DNA of 64,000 bases from Patescibacteria group bacterium (GTDB lineage Bacteria > Patescibacteriota > Microgenomatia > UBA8517): NCBI GenBank assembly GCA_035549555.1, contig DASZQR010000010.1, forward strand, positions 372,001 to 436,000, written 5' to 3'. The notes beneath the pieces are model-generated. The model ran no database searches. It was not told where the DNA came from and saw only the letters and a program-made list of their open reading frames with translations. The translations under genes and the position numbers were made by a program. Each line of letters starts with the position of its first letter. Positions within the stretch are counted from its first letter, which is position 1. Below, in pieces: positions 8,709-16,615 of the stretch.

Positions 8709-9551
8709 TTATTTCTTTGCTTCTAAAAGTTTTTGCTCTTCTTCGTCTTCTTTAATAAAAGTTCGTAATTGCCTTTCTGCCGAGTCTATCAAAAGTGTCA
8801 CCCTCTCCTTTTGCGTTTTCTTTTCATTTATAAAATGTGCATTCAAATTTTCCAGGTTTGCAAGTATAACTAATTCCTGAGAGGATGCATAATCTCGTTG
8901 ATTTCGTCCTGATTTTGTCAATTTCTTATTTTTGGCTCTCCATTCTGAAGCAGTTTGACCAAATACAATTTTGTTCAAAAGATCTGCCTCATCTATATAT
9001 ACAAATGTTTCGTCTGATTTAGCTAATTGGAGAAATGGTAGCAGCACATTTTTAATAGAATCAGTGTGCAACTTGTAGTTGACTCTACTCAAATATCTAT
9101 GTGCATCCCATCGTGCAAATTTCTGCTCACGCTCCTTCAACCTTTGAAATTCTGTAATTATCAACAACTTAAACTCAGGACTCAGCCAACTTCCAAACTC
9201 AAAAGCGATATCTTTGTGTGCGTATGTTCCACCATACCGTCCTTTTTTAGAAAAAATACCTTTTGCACCTGTCTTCAATATCCAATCAGCAACTGATGGA
9301 TTAAAGCTATTCGAACCTGCATTATTTTTAAAATACACGAATTCGTGTATTTTAAAATCAGGGTTATTTATCTTCTCCCAAAACCCCAAGAAATCTATTG
9401 TGTTTTTTGATCTTAGCCAACTGTGAAGTGCTCTATCCGCACCAGCACTACGAGCCATATCTGTTAAACAGATATAATCTTCAGCTCCTACTTTAGCAAC
9501 ATTTATATTACTCTCATGGACTGACATCGCAAGTTTGGTGTTTCGCTTCAT
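8709..9551 (-). CDS. KilA-N domain protein between hsdM and hsdS
   Basis: 280 aa. Residues about 20-138 are a KilA-N DNA-binding domain with its usual landmarks: YICLTDMAR, SWLRSKNTIDFLGFWE and YAHKDIAFEFGSWLSPEFKL. The C-terminal part (about 160-280) is charged and helical, ending in a K/E-rich tail, and is probably a partner-binding region. KilA-N domains are common in phage and large DNA virus proteins and are also found as extra genes inside type I loci, often between hsdM and hsdS. A role in regulating the system or countering phage is possible but unproven. It lies 1 bp after hsdM and 2 bp before hsdS. Confidence 0.9.
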   Translation of the reverse strand: MKRNTKLAMSVHESNINVAKVGAEDYICLTDMARSAGADRALHSWLRSKNTIDFLGFWEKINNPDFKIHEFVYFKNNAGSNSFNPSVADWILKTGAKGIFSKKGRYGGTYAHKDIAFEFGSWLSPEFKLLIITEFQRLKEREQKFARWDAHRYLSRVNYKLHTDSIKNVLLPFLQLAKSDETFVYIDEADLLNKIVFGQTASEWRAKNKKLTKSGRNQRDYASSQELVILANLENLNAHFINEKKTQKERVTLLIDSAERQLRTFIKEDEEEQKLLEAKK

Positions 9552-9552
9552 A

Positions 9553-11130
9553 TCAAAAAGGGATTTCTATTTTTAATTCTTTGCAAAATTCTGCTATTTT
9601 TCCTTGAAGTTTCACTTCATCTATTTCCAAAGTCTTAATTTCTTTTGCAACTTTTTCTATATCAATTTCCGGTTCTGGCTCAAAGGTATCTACATATCTT
9701 GGAATATTTAGGTTATATTCATTTTCTTTTATTTCATTCAAACTTGCTCTGTGAGAATATCTTTTTAATTCTTTTCTATTTCTATAAGTCTCAAAAATCT
9801 TCTCGATATTTTCATCTGTTAATTTATTTTGATTTTTTCCTTTTTCAAACTCTTTCGAGGCGTCAATAAATAAAATATCTTGATCTTCTTTTCTGCATTT
9901 TTTGAAAATTAGGATACAAGCTGGAATTGAAGTGCCATAAAAAAGATTTGCCGGAAGCCCTATCACTGCATCCAGATAATTTTGTCTTTCAATTATGTGC
10001 TTTCGTATTTGGCCTTCTGCTCCTCCCCTAAAGAGTGCTCCATGGGGAAGAACTACTGCCATTACGCCGTTATCTGCCAAATGATAAATCATATGGGTCA
10101 CAAACGCATAATCCGCATATCCCTTTGGAGCTAATCTTCCGTACTGAGAAAACCGCTCATCCTGTTCAAGCAAAGGATTTTTATTACTCTCCCAATCTGC
10201 TGAAAATGGAGGATTAGCAACAACTGCTTCAGCTTGTAAATCTTGATGCATGTCATCAGTTAGCGTATCGCCATGCCTAATACTAAAATGGTCAAAACGA
10301 ACTCCATGAAGGATCATATTCATACGTGCCAAATTGTAAGTTGTAGGGTTTAATTCCTGTCCGTAATAATCAACAATTTGTGCAAAATCCCCAACGCGAA
10401 GAAGAAGCGACCCTGAACCACATGTCGGATCATAAACCGATTTAATTCTTTGTTTTCCTTCAGTAACAATTTTCGACAATAATCTTGAAACTTGAGCAGG
10501 TGTATAAAATTCCCCTCCCTTTTTACCAGCACCTGCCGCAAACTCTCCAATCAAATATTCATAAGCATCTCCCAAAAGATCGCTTTTGGTATCTTCCAAT
10601 TTAAAATCAATTCCAGAAAGCAATGTTAAGACTTCAACAATTACCTCATTTTTCTTAGTCTCAGTTTTCCCAAGTTTTGAAGAAGTTAAATCTACATCAT
10701 CAAACAAACCTTTAAAATCATCTTCACTCGCTGTTCCCATTGATGTTTGTTCAATTGTGTTTAAAACACTTTTAAGATCTTCAAGTATGAAGTTTTCCTG
10801 TCCTTTAATTTCCCGGTTGCCTTTTTTGACTAAATACAAAAACAGTTCTCTGGGTCTCAAAAAGTATCCTAGCTGCTCTACACAGGCATGTTCTACTGCT
10901 TTTAAAACATCCCTATCTTTTTGGGTGTTTCCCCCAATTCCAGAAAATTTATAGTTCTCTCTAGAAAGAAGTTTATCGTTTATAAAGCGTTCAAGTTTTT
11001 CAGAAAGGTATTTGTAAAAAATAAAGCCTAGAATATAATTTTTATATTCATCCGCATTCATTTTTCCTCGAAGAACATTGGCAACTGCCCAAAGTTGTTT
11101 CTCTAAATTTCTTTTATCCTCAACAAGCAT
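9553..11130 (-). CDS. hsdM: Type I DNA methyltransferase subunit M
   Basis: 525 aa, first gene of the operon. The N-terminal HsdM helical domain (about 5-150) starts LEKQLWAVANVLRGKMNADE. The N6-adenine methyltransferase domain follows, with the AdoMet-binding motif D234-P-T-C-G-S-G and the catalytic NPPF at 306-309. The C-terminal tail (about 430-525) would contact HsdS. With HsdS it methylates adenine in the target site and protects host DNA. A TAAAAT hexamer lies 6 nt before the ATG with no Shine-Dalgarno sequence, so the operon message may start at the start codon. Confidence 0.96.
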   Translation of the reverse strand: MLVEDKRNLEKQLWAVANVLRGKMNADEYKNYILGFIFYKYLSEKLERFINDKLLSRENYKFSGIGGNTQKDRDVLKAVEHACVEQLGYFLRPRELFLYLVKKGNREIKGQENFILEDLKSVLNTIEQTSMGTASEDDFKGLFDDVDLTSSKLGKTETKKNEVIVEVLTLLSGIDFKLEDTKSDLLGDAYEYLIGEFAAGAGKKGGEFYTPAQVSRLLSKIVTEGKQRIKSVYDPTCGSGSLLLRVGDFAQIVDYYGQELNPTTYNLARMNMILHGVRFDHFSIRHGDTLTDDMHQDLQAEAVVANPPFSADWESNKNPLLEQDERFSQYGRLAPKGYADYAFVTHMIYHLADNGVMAVVLPHGALFRGGAEGQIRKHIIERQNYLDAVIGLPANLFYGTSIPACILIFKKCRKEDQDILFIDASKEFEKGKNQNKLTDENIEKIFETYRNRKELKRYSHRASLNEIKENEYNLNIPRYVDTFEPEPEIDIEKVAKEIKTLEIDEVKLQGKIAEFCKELKIEIPF

Positions 11131-11136
11131 GAGCTT

Positions 11137-11142
11137 ATTTTA
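11137..11142 (-). promoter_or_regulatory. -10 element of the hsd operon
   Basis: TAAAAT on the minus strand, ending 6 nt before the hsdM ATG at 11130. It is the only good -10 match in the 46-bp gap to the divergent gene at 11177. No convincing -35 is seen. The spacing predicts a leaderless transcript for the seven-gene operon. Confidence 0.45.
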
Positions 11143-11165
11143 TCACTTCTCCAACTTCACAGTGT

Positions 11166-11171
11166 TACAAT
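11166..11171 (+). promoter_or_regulatory. -10 element for the 68-aa membrane protein
   Basis: TACAAT on the plus strand, ending 5 nt before the ATG at 11177. No ribosome-binding site fits between them. It shares the short divergent gap with the hsdM promoter. Confidence 0.4.
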
Positions 11172-11176
11172 GATTT

Positions 11177-11383
11177 ATGAACCTTTCAGCTCTTGTTATC
11201 GCAATCACAATAACTTTTAGCCCGTTTGCTGGGTTTATCGCTTATGTAGTTTCTCTTGATGAATATCAGCATCATTTTGCAAGTAAAAGCGCAGCAAGAA
11301 AGCAAGCTTTGCAAACAGCAATTTTCACTTCTGCAGTCTTTTTAATTCTTGGAGTTATTCTTAGTGTTTATTTTGGTCACTAA
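11177..11383 (+). CDS. Small two-helix membrane protein
   Basis: 68 aa with two hydrophobic segments: residues about 4-25 (ALVIAITITFSPFAGFIAYV) and about 46-66 (AIFTSAVFLILGVILSVYFG). A basic/acidic loop, LDEYQHHFASKSAARKQA, joins them. No family that I can name. The short length, good hydrophobic pattern and a TACAAT 5 nt upstream support a real gene. It is divergent from hsdM and overlaps the 3' end of the convergent methyltransferase gene by 23 bp. Function unknown. Confidence 0.7.
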   Translation: MNLSALVIAITITFSPFAGFIAYVVSLDEYQHHFASKSAARKQALQTAIFTSAVFLILGVILSVYFGH

Positions 11384-12089
11384 TTCTTGTTTTTGAACCT
11401 TCAAAATATTTCTCGTCAATTTCTATTCCAATTCCTTTTCTTAATAATTGTTTACACGCCATAAGCGTCGTCCCGCTTCCCAAAAACGGATCTAAAACAA
11501 TATCATTTGTTTCGCTAAACATTTTTATTAGTCTTCTTGGAATCTCAACTGGAAAAGCTGCAGGGTGGTTTACTCTTTTTGGATTTTCGCCGCTAAATTT
11601 CCAAATTTCATTTACATAATCTCTAAATTCTTTTTTTACAGAAATCCATTCATCTTTGTAAAAAATCAAAATTAACTCTATATTTTTAGAAAACGCCATT
11701 GCATAAAACTTTTTTTGTTTGCTACTAGTCATGAGCGAAGTCGAATGATCCCAAACAATTGTTCCTTTATATTTAAAACCAGTTCTTTTTGCAAGAATTG
11801 TTAAGTCAGCGGCCAAACTTCTTTTTCCGTTCTTTCCTGTGTCAATTGGCACATTAATGCAAATTCGTCCGTTACTTTTTAAAATGTCAAAACTTTTTCC
11901 TAACCACTTTTTTGTAAATTCAAGATATTCTTTATAAGTTTTGTTATCGTTATAAATTCCATAATCTATTCCAATATTGTAAGGAGGGGAAGTGATTATT
12001 AAATCAACCGAACTTTCGGATAGATTAAAGTTTAAAAAATTGCAATTGTGAACTATAATATCTTGTATGCGAAAACTTTTAATTGCCAT
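11361..12089 (-). CDS. Solitary beta-type DNA methyltransferase
   Basis: 242 aa from the ATG at 12089. The catalytic SPPY motif is N-terminal (residues 34-37, DLIITSPPYNIG) and the AdoMet-binding motif is C-terminal (D200-PFLGSGTT, then GIGIEID), the order of beta-class N4-cytosine or N6-adenine enzymes (PF01555). SPPY is commonest in N4-cytosine enzymes, so that is the better guess. No cognate endonuclease gene is next to it. The start overlaps the start of the divergent 12067 gene by 23 bp; a longer ORF exists to 12140, but the ATG at 12089 already leaves a normal 13-residue lead to the first motif. Its 3' end overlaps the small membrane-protein gene. Confidence 0.88.
   Translation of the reverse strand: MAIKSFRIQDIIVHNCNFLNFNLSESSVDLIITSPPYNIGIDYGIYNDNKTYKEYLEFTKKWLGKSFDILKSNGRICINVPIDTGKNGKRSLAADLTILAKRTGFKYKGTIVWDHSTSLMTSSKQKKFYAMAFSKNIELILIFYKDEWISVKKEFRDYVNEIWKFSGENPKRVNHPAAFPVEIPRRLIKMFSETNDIVLDPFLGSGTTLMACKQLLRKGIGIEIDEKYFEGSKTRISDQNKH
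12054..12059 (+). promoter_or_regulatory. -10 element for the 12067 gene
   Basis: Perfect TATAAT ending 7 nt before the ATG at 12067. It lies inside the coding sequence of the divergent methyltransferase gene. No ribosome-binding site lies between hexamer and ATG. Confidence 0.5.
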
Positions 12090-12831
12090 TTTAATTTTTA
12101 TCCCTTTAGTTATCTTTGGTATTTTAATACTTAAAAACAAAAATACTAATCCGCAAAAATCAAATGCTCAAATTCCATCCCCTACTCCAGTTGCTCAAAA
12201 TAATTCTGCAGAAATAAATAATTACACTTTTTCCTGGTACCAAATAATAAACATAAATAATTTAAAATTAATTCCCAATTTTTCTCAAAAGCTTTCTTCC
12301 AAAGATGTAATAGATCAAAATAGTTGTATGTTTTTAGCAAACGGTCCGTTTTATGGTACAAACAATCAACCTCTTGGATTAATTATTACAAATGGAAATA
12401 CAATTTCAGATTATGAAAATAACAATTTATTAAATGGTGTTTTGTCAGTTAATGATTTCGCAACTCCAAGAATTACCCAAAATTTACCACAAGACCATTT
12501 ACAAATTGCAGTCCAAACAGGTCCAATAATTAAAGAAAATAATTCTTACGACAGCTTACAAATTACAAATGATAAAAATTCTCGAAGAGTTTTGGCAGCT
12601 GTTGACGGCAACAATAATTTATATTTTTTAGTTATTTATGACAAGGATTCAGAATTTTCAGGTCCGTTTTTAAACGATGTTCCAAGTTTATTAAATCAAT
12701 TTGAACAAAAAGAAAATATTAATTTTGCAGATATTATCAATTTAGATGGAGGTTCTGCGTCTGTCTTTATCACAAGAAATTTTGATTTAACAGAGTTTAA
12801 TCCGGTCGGAGCATTCTTTTGCCAATCTTAG
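12067..12831 (+). CDS. Phosphodiester glycosidase (NAGPA) family protein
   Basis: 254 aa. Residues 5-23 are one hydrophobic helix, so the protein is exported or membrane-anchored, followed by a P/N-rich linker to about 50. The rest has the landmarks of the NAGPA-like family (PF09992): NGPFYG (92-97), QTGP (150-153), RRVLAAVDG (173-181) and NLDGGSAS (225-232). Members cleave GlcNAc or related sugars from phosphodiesters or act on cell-wall polymers; the exact substrate here is unknown. Being extracytoplasmic, it may trim surface glycans made by the downstream locus. TATAAT lies 7 nt upstream of the ATG. The end overlaps recO by 35 bp. Confidence 0.85.
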   Translation: MRKLLIAILIFIPLVIFGILILKNKNTNPQKSNAQIPSPTPVAQNNSAEINNYTFSWYQIININNLKLIPNFSQKLSSKDVIDQNSCMFLANGPFYGTNNQPLGLIITNGNTISDYENNNLLNGVLSVNDFATPRITQNLPQDHLQIAVQTGPIIKENNSYDSLQITNDKNSRRVLAAVDGNNNLYFLVIYDKDSEFSGPFLNDVPSLLNQFEQKENINFADIINLDGGSASVFITRNFDLTEFNPVGAFFCQS

Positions 12832-13351
12832 AGGAGTTTATTTGCCTCTCCGTAACATTTTCCAAAACTGCATCAGGATTATCCATTGGTTTATCAAACG
12901 CCCAAAATCCTAAATTAATTAATATTTCTTTTACAAAATTTAATCTTAATTGTTTTAAATTTTTAGAAAATTCCAATTCTTGAAAATATTTATTTAAAAT
13001 TTCGTAAATCTCAAAATGTTTTTCAGCTTCCTGTGTTGTTTTACTAATTACTTCACAAAAATAATAAGCAACAGTTAATTTTTTTAAATCTTTTCTAATA
13101 TTTTCAAAACTTTCCAAAATTTCAATTTCGCTTAAAATATCAAATGAGTTTTTACTTTCAATTGCAGAAAATTTTATTTTATTAAATATCTCAATTCCGC
13201 CGCGCTTTCTGCTTGTTAGTTTCCGCGATCCTTTTGCAATAACCACAATTTTCCCTTGAGTCTTCGTAAATAAAGTTAAAATTCTATCCGCCTCTTTGAA
13301 GCTGCGTCTTCCTATCACAAACCCTTCCGAAGAATATGTCTTGTAATTCAT
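12797..13351 (-). CDS. recO: DNA repair protein RecO, short form
   Basis: 184 aa, against about 240 in most bacteria. The N-terminal OB-fold is clear (YSSEGFVIGRRSFKEADRIL, then LFTKTQGKIVVIAKGSRK), followed by helices. The C-terminal region ends soon after ERQINSSKIGKRML, so the usual CxxC zinc finger is absent. Short RecO proteins of this kind are, to my knowledge, typical of Candidate Phyla Radiation genomes. RecO binds ssDNA and loads RecA with RecR in recombinational repair. The ATG overlaps the stop of the upstream 390-aa gene as ATGA, and the 3' end overlaps the NAGPA gene by 35 bp. Confidence 0.85.
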   Translation of the reverse strand: MNYKTYSSEGFVIGRRSFKEADRILTLFTKTQGKIVVIAKGSRKLTSRKRGGIEIFNKIKFSAIESKNSFDILSEIEILESFENIRKDLKKLTVAYYFCEVISKTTQEAEKHFEIYEILNKYFQELEFSKNLKQLRLNFVKEILINLGFWAFDKPMDNPDAVLENVTERQINSSKIGKRMLRPD

Positions 13352-14520
13352 GAAGCTATTGTAACAAGCTGACGAATGTTTGGAAATTCTGGCGTCTTAG
13401 CATTTGGATTACCAACTGCTGTAAACCTTTTATTCCCTTCTTCCAATCTTTTATTATTAATCCTTCTTTTAATCTCATTTGCAGCCACTATCTGACCTTT
13501 ATGCTCATATATATTACCTCTGTACGATAAAGTATGCTCTCTTATCCATCCCTCTGAGTAACCGTTTTTCAAAAGTTGAATACATGTTTTTTGATAATCA
13601 CTTTTAGGCACGCCAATATAAGCGTTACCTAAAGGAAGAAGAAGATCGCTATCTCCATTAGGTGGAACAGAATCATTTTCAGTATCACAAACATCTGAAA
13701 CTACTCGTTCGTATGGAAATTTCCCAAATTTTCCTTCATAAAAATATAAATTATTGTCAGCCAAGATATCTTCAGGCGCGTATGCAATAATATTATTTCC
13801 ATAATCCATACCATCAAAATGTGTATCAACTGAGAAAAATATCCTATCTTTATCTTCTTCTTGCATAGGACTCCATTTATCATAATCAATACCTTTAAAG
13901 TTGTTTTTTGATGAATTTTCCTGGTGCAAACTAAAATATTCAGGGTCATGTCTTTCCATCCACGACTGAGTTGCAAGACCACCTGTTTCAATTATATGAC
14001 CCAAATGCCTAGTTGTATGAAACCAAACTTCGTGCGAAACTTTTTCACCTTTATCTTCCTCTCTTTGAACTGGTTCGCGTCCAGCCATTTCCAAAAAAGA
14101 ATCACCTGGGGCCAGTTTTGAAGAGAGTTCTATACCAAAAGTATTTTTAACTACACCATGTACTCTAGAAACAGCAATAGCCAAATCTTCAGAGTCGCTC
14201 CGTTTTAGTTCTTCCTCATTAATCTCTCTATCTAAATCCTTCACTTCTTTATCAAGAGAACTAAGTCGTTTTGAATATTGTGTATTACCTAGACTAGCTT
14301 TTAAACGATTCGGGTTGTTTTTTCTATCTAGTAAATCAGCTTGATAAGTTTGATTTCTCTGTAACTGTGCGCTTTCTAATCTAGCGTTTAATTCACCGTA
14401 TCTTCTAGCATCAAAACCCATAGGCTTTGTTCCTAAAAAATCAGCCTCTGTCTTTAATAATTTTTCAACTTGAGAAGACGCATTAGTCGCTACTGTTTCA
14501 ACAGATACAGCACTTTCCAT
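13348..14520 (-). CDS. Unknown protein with possible ADP-ribosyltransferase-like motif
   Basis: 390 aa, no family confidently recognised. Residues about 40-110 are charged and helical, probably coiled coil (LSSLDKEVKDLDREINEEEL). A compact domain follows from about 160 to 350. It contains EVWFHTTRHLGHIIETGGL (164-182) and then RIFFSVDTH (226-234), which resembles the H-x-T ... hxxIhxxGL ... S pattern of ADP-ribosyltransferase folds such as DarT or KptA. A candidate glutamate is E339 in NIYEHKG. This is pattern matching only. The gene is translationally coupled to recO (ATGA overlap) and lies 10 bp after the DUF4012 gene. It may be cytoplasmic; no signal peptide or membrane helix is seen. Confidence 0.6.
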   Translation of the reverse strand: MESAVSVETVATNASSQVEKLLKTEADFLGTKPMGFDARRYGELNARLESAQLQRNQTYQADLLDRKNNPNRLKASLGNTQYSKRLSSLDKEVKDLDREINEEELKRSDSEDLAIAVSRVHGVVKNTFGIELSSKLAPGDSFLEMAGREPVQREEDKGEKVSHEVWFHTTRHLGHIIETGGLATQSWMERHDPEYFSLHQENSSKNNFKGIDYDKWSPMQEEDKDRIFFSVDTHFDGMDYGNNIIAYAPEDILADNNLYFYEGKFGKFPYERVVSDVCDTENDSVPPNGDSDLLLPLGNAYIGVPKSDYQKTCIQLLKNGYSEGWIREHTLSYRGNIYEHKGQIVAANEIKRRINNKRLEEGNKRFTAVGNPNAKTPEFPNIRQLVTIAS

Positions 14521-14530
14521 ACAAGAATCA

Positions 14531-16567
14531 TTATATCTTAAATTTAAACTCCTGGTCAGATTTCAAGAAAGTATCTTGTTCTTGTCTCCCGACTTTTACA
14601 GTTTCCATTATAGACTCGACACCGGACTGCTTTTGTACAAACAAATTATATTGCCCATTTGCAGCTTTAAATGGTAGTTTGTATTTTACTGTAATAGTTA
14701 CAACTCCAAGCGGCCTTAATGAATAGCTTCCGGCAAAAACGGTTTTTCCCAAATCTTCATATGGCGCCTGTTTATTATCAAGACCATCAATCGAAATTAA
14801 TGTACTTCCTTTTGGTACATAAATACGAAGCCATGAAGGTAAAACGCTATTGAGCCATCCATCATAGCCTTGAGAATTTTTATAAGTCAAAGTTACAGTT
14901 TTTGTAATGCTGCCATCAAGCCCAATTGAAGCATCGCTCTCAACTTCATTTGTGACATACAAATTAGATTTACGTCCTCCTAAATTTGCATCATCCACAA
15001 AAAGGTAATCATCATTGGCAGGAGTATCACTAACGCGTCCTGCAATATTAAACGATTCAACGCCTTGTTGTGCATTTGCATCAAGCATATAAAACAAAAC
15101 ATCTTTTTGCGTCAGAGAATTCCATGCCGCCTGGAAAAGTGCGGGGATTTTTTCTTTTGGCTGCCCCAGCGAATTTTTAAGAACAGAATTCATCAACGGC
15201 CCAATAATTGCTTTTCGATTATAATAGTTGGCTGGAGCATAAATAATTTTTGTCGGATCGTTTTGGTCCCAGACAACGCTTCCTTCGACATCGGCAAAAT
15301 CTTCAAGTTGATAAACAACATCAGGGCAATTACATTTAGGATTAATCTGTGTGCCAAAATTCCCATATCCAGGAACTCCAACAGTCCCAATAACATTCAA
15401 GATGTTAACCAAAACTTGTGTATCAACAGCAATCACCCCATCGATTTTCGGAATTCCGGCTTTTTGCGCTTCAGCGACAAAAGTCGTCATCGAATCTTTA
15501 AAATCAGGATCAAAATTCATATCACGAAGACGAAGATTTGGATTTATTACATAAGGACCTTTTATAAATTGAATGATTGGTTGTGGCGCTTTAATAGTTG
15601 GTGTATATATATTATCCAAATTATAAATATCATTACTTGTAACATTGCTTACTTTTCCTTTATCAACTGTCATGATTGAATATCCAGTTATAAATCCGCC
15701 AGTTGGTCGAAGCTCTTTATCGTTTTGGAATAAAACTAAATAAGTTCGCGGTGAATCAATTCCCATCATATAAGGAGCTGATTGCAATAATGGTTTGCTA
15801 TTGGCAACAAGCCCTGCAGCTTCATCAATTAAATCAATTCCTTTTGTTAAATCTTCCCGAATAGGTTTTCCAGCAAAAGCAGTTGGATAACGATTTGGAT
15901 CTATTTGATCAAATTCGCTCTTTGCTGCATCTGCCTCTTTTGAAACCTGGTCAACTTTTGGCAAAATATCTTTTATCGTGCTAACTAAAAATTGTATCCT
16001 GTCGTTTGCGTTTTCTTCAGCATTTGTCGCTTTTGTTCCCCCTGGAGCAAAACCAATAATATCTGCATAAGGCTTTGCAGTTTCAATTCCAATTTCTCCA
16101 GCATTAATAGCATGCTGCGCCCCGTTTATTGCATGGTTTCCATCATTCCAATATCCGCTCAAAAATGGCATAAACTTCATCCAGGACAATAAGTTATATG
16201 AAGATTGAAACGAAGTTAAGTCAGTTTTAAATTTTCCAACATCTGTCTGCACCAAATTTATATCCTGCTTTGAGAAATCTGCTTTCATGGTTTGTGAATC
16301 AGCAACCAAAACTTTAGCTTTTTTATAAACTGTAATTCCTGGAATCAGCGTTGCAAGAATCAAAAAAACAAAAATTGCCAAAACAACAGCAGCAACTCTA
16401 ATGATTATTTTCTTTTTTTTGTTATTTTTAAATTTCAAATTTGGAATCTCCACAAAACCCTGCTCGTTTTTTATATTCTGAGGTACGGCAGCTGAAACTT
16501 CACTGAAACCTGTATCTGGAGTTTCTGGCAATTTTATTTCTGGAATATCTATTTTTTTTTCGTCCAT
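14531..16567 (-). CDS. DUF4012 membrane-anchored protein
   Basis: 678 aa from the ATG at 16567; an in-frame TTG at 16579 is less likely. An acidic cytoplasmic head (1-50) precedes a basic KKKK stretch and one membrane helix (about 54-78), and the remaining 600 residues are extracytoplasmic. The large domain includes MGIDSPRTYLVLFQNDKELR followed by PTGGFI, the hallmark of DUF4012 proteins. These occur beside polysaccharide genes in actinobacteria and many CPR genomes. Function is not established; an LCP-like or glycan-attachment role is sometimes guessed. The gene is first after the sugar-transferase gene and has two inverted repeats in the intergenic region. Confidence 0.88.
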   Translation of the reverse strand: MDEKKIDIPEIKLPETPDTGFSEVSAAVPQNIKNEQGFVEIPNLKFKNNKKKKIIIRVAAVVLAIFVFLILATLIPGITVYKKAKVLVADSQTMKADFSKQDINLVQTDVGKFKTDLTSFQSSYNLLSWMKFMPFLSGYWNDGNHAINGAQHAINAGEIGIETAKPYADIIGFAPGGTKATNAEENANDRIQFLVSTIKDILPKVDQVSKEADAAKSEFDQIDPNRYPTAFAGKPIREDLTKGIDLIDEAAGLVANSKPLLQSAPYMMGIDSPRTYLVLFQNDKELRPTGGFITGYSIMTVDKGKVSNVTSNDIYNLDNIYTPTIKAPQPIIQFIKGPYVINPNLRLRDMNFDPDFKDSMTTFVAEAQKAGIPKIDGVIAVDTQVLVNILNVIGTVGVPGYGNFGTQINPKCNCPDVVYQLEDFADVEGSVVWDQNDPTKIIYAPANYYNRKAIIGPLMNSVLKNSLGQPKEKIPALFQAAWNSLTQKDVLFYMLDANAQQGVESFNIAGRVSDTPANDDYLFVDDANLGGRKSNLYVTNEVESDASIGLDGSITKTVTLTYKNSQGYDGWLNSVLPSWLRIYVPKGSTLISIDGLDNKQAPYEDLGKTVFAGSYSLRPLGVVTITVKYKLPFKAANGQYNLFVQKQSGVESIMETVKVGRQEQDTFLKSDQEFKFKI

Positions 16568-16569
16568 AA

Positions 16570-16615
16570 TTGTAATCAATTACAAGCTTTGCTTATAAAT
16601 ACAAATTAATTGTAT
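16570..16615. promoter_or_regulatory. Two short inverted repeats before DUF4012 gene
   Basis: TTGTAAT-CA-ATTACAA (16570-16585) is a perfect 7-bp dyad with a 2-nt centre, 2 bp from the DUF4012 ATG. ATACAA-n5-TTGTAT (16599-16615) is a second dyad reaching the stop codon of the sugar-transferase gene. Both use TTGTA/TACAA half-sites, so they could be a pair of operator sites or RNA hairpins. In AT-rich DNA such dyads can arise by chance. Confidence 0.3.

Noticed and set aside
15065-15679. 204-aa plus-strand ORF
   Set aside because: It lies opposite the DUF4012 coding region and has the biased composition of an antisense frame; no family motif or start signal.
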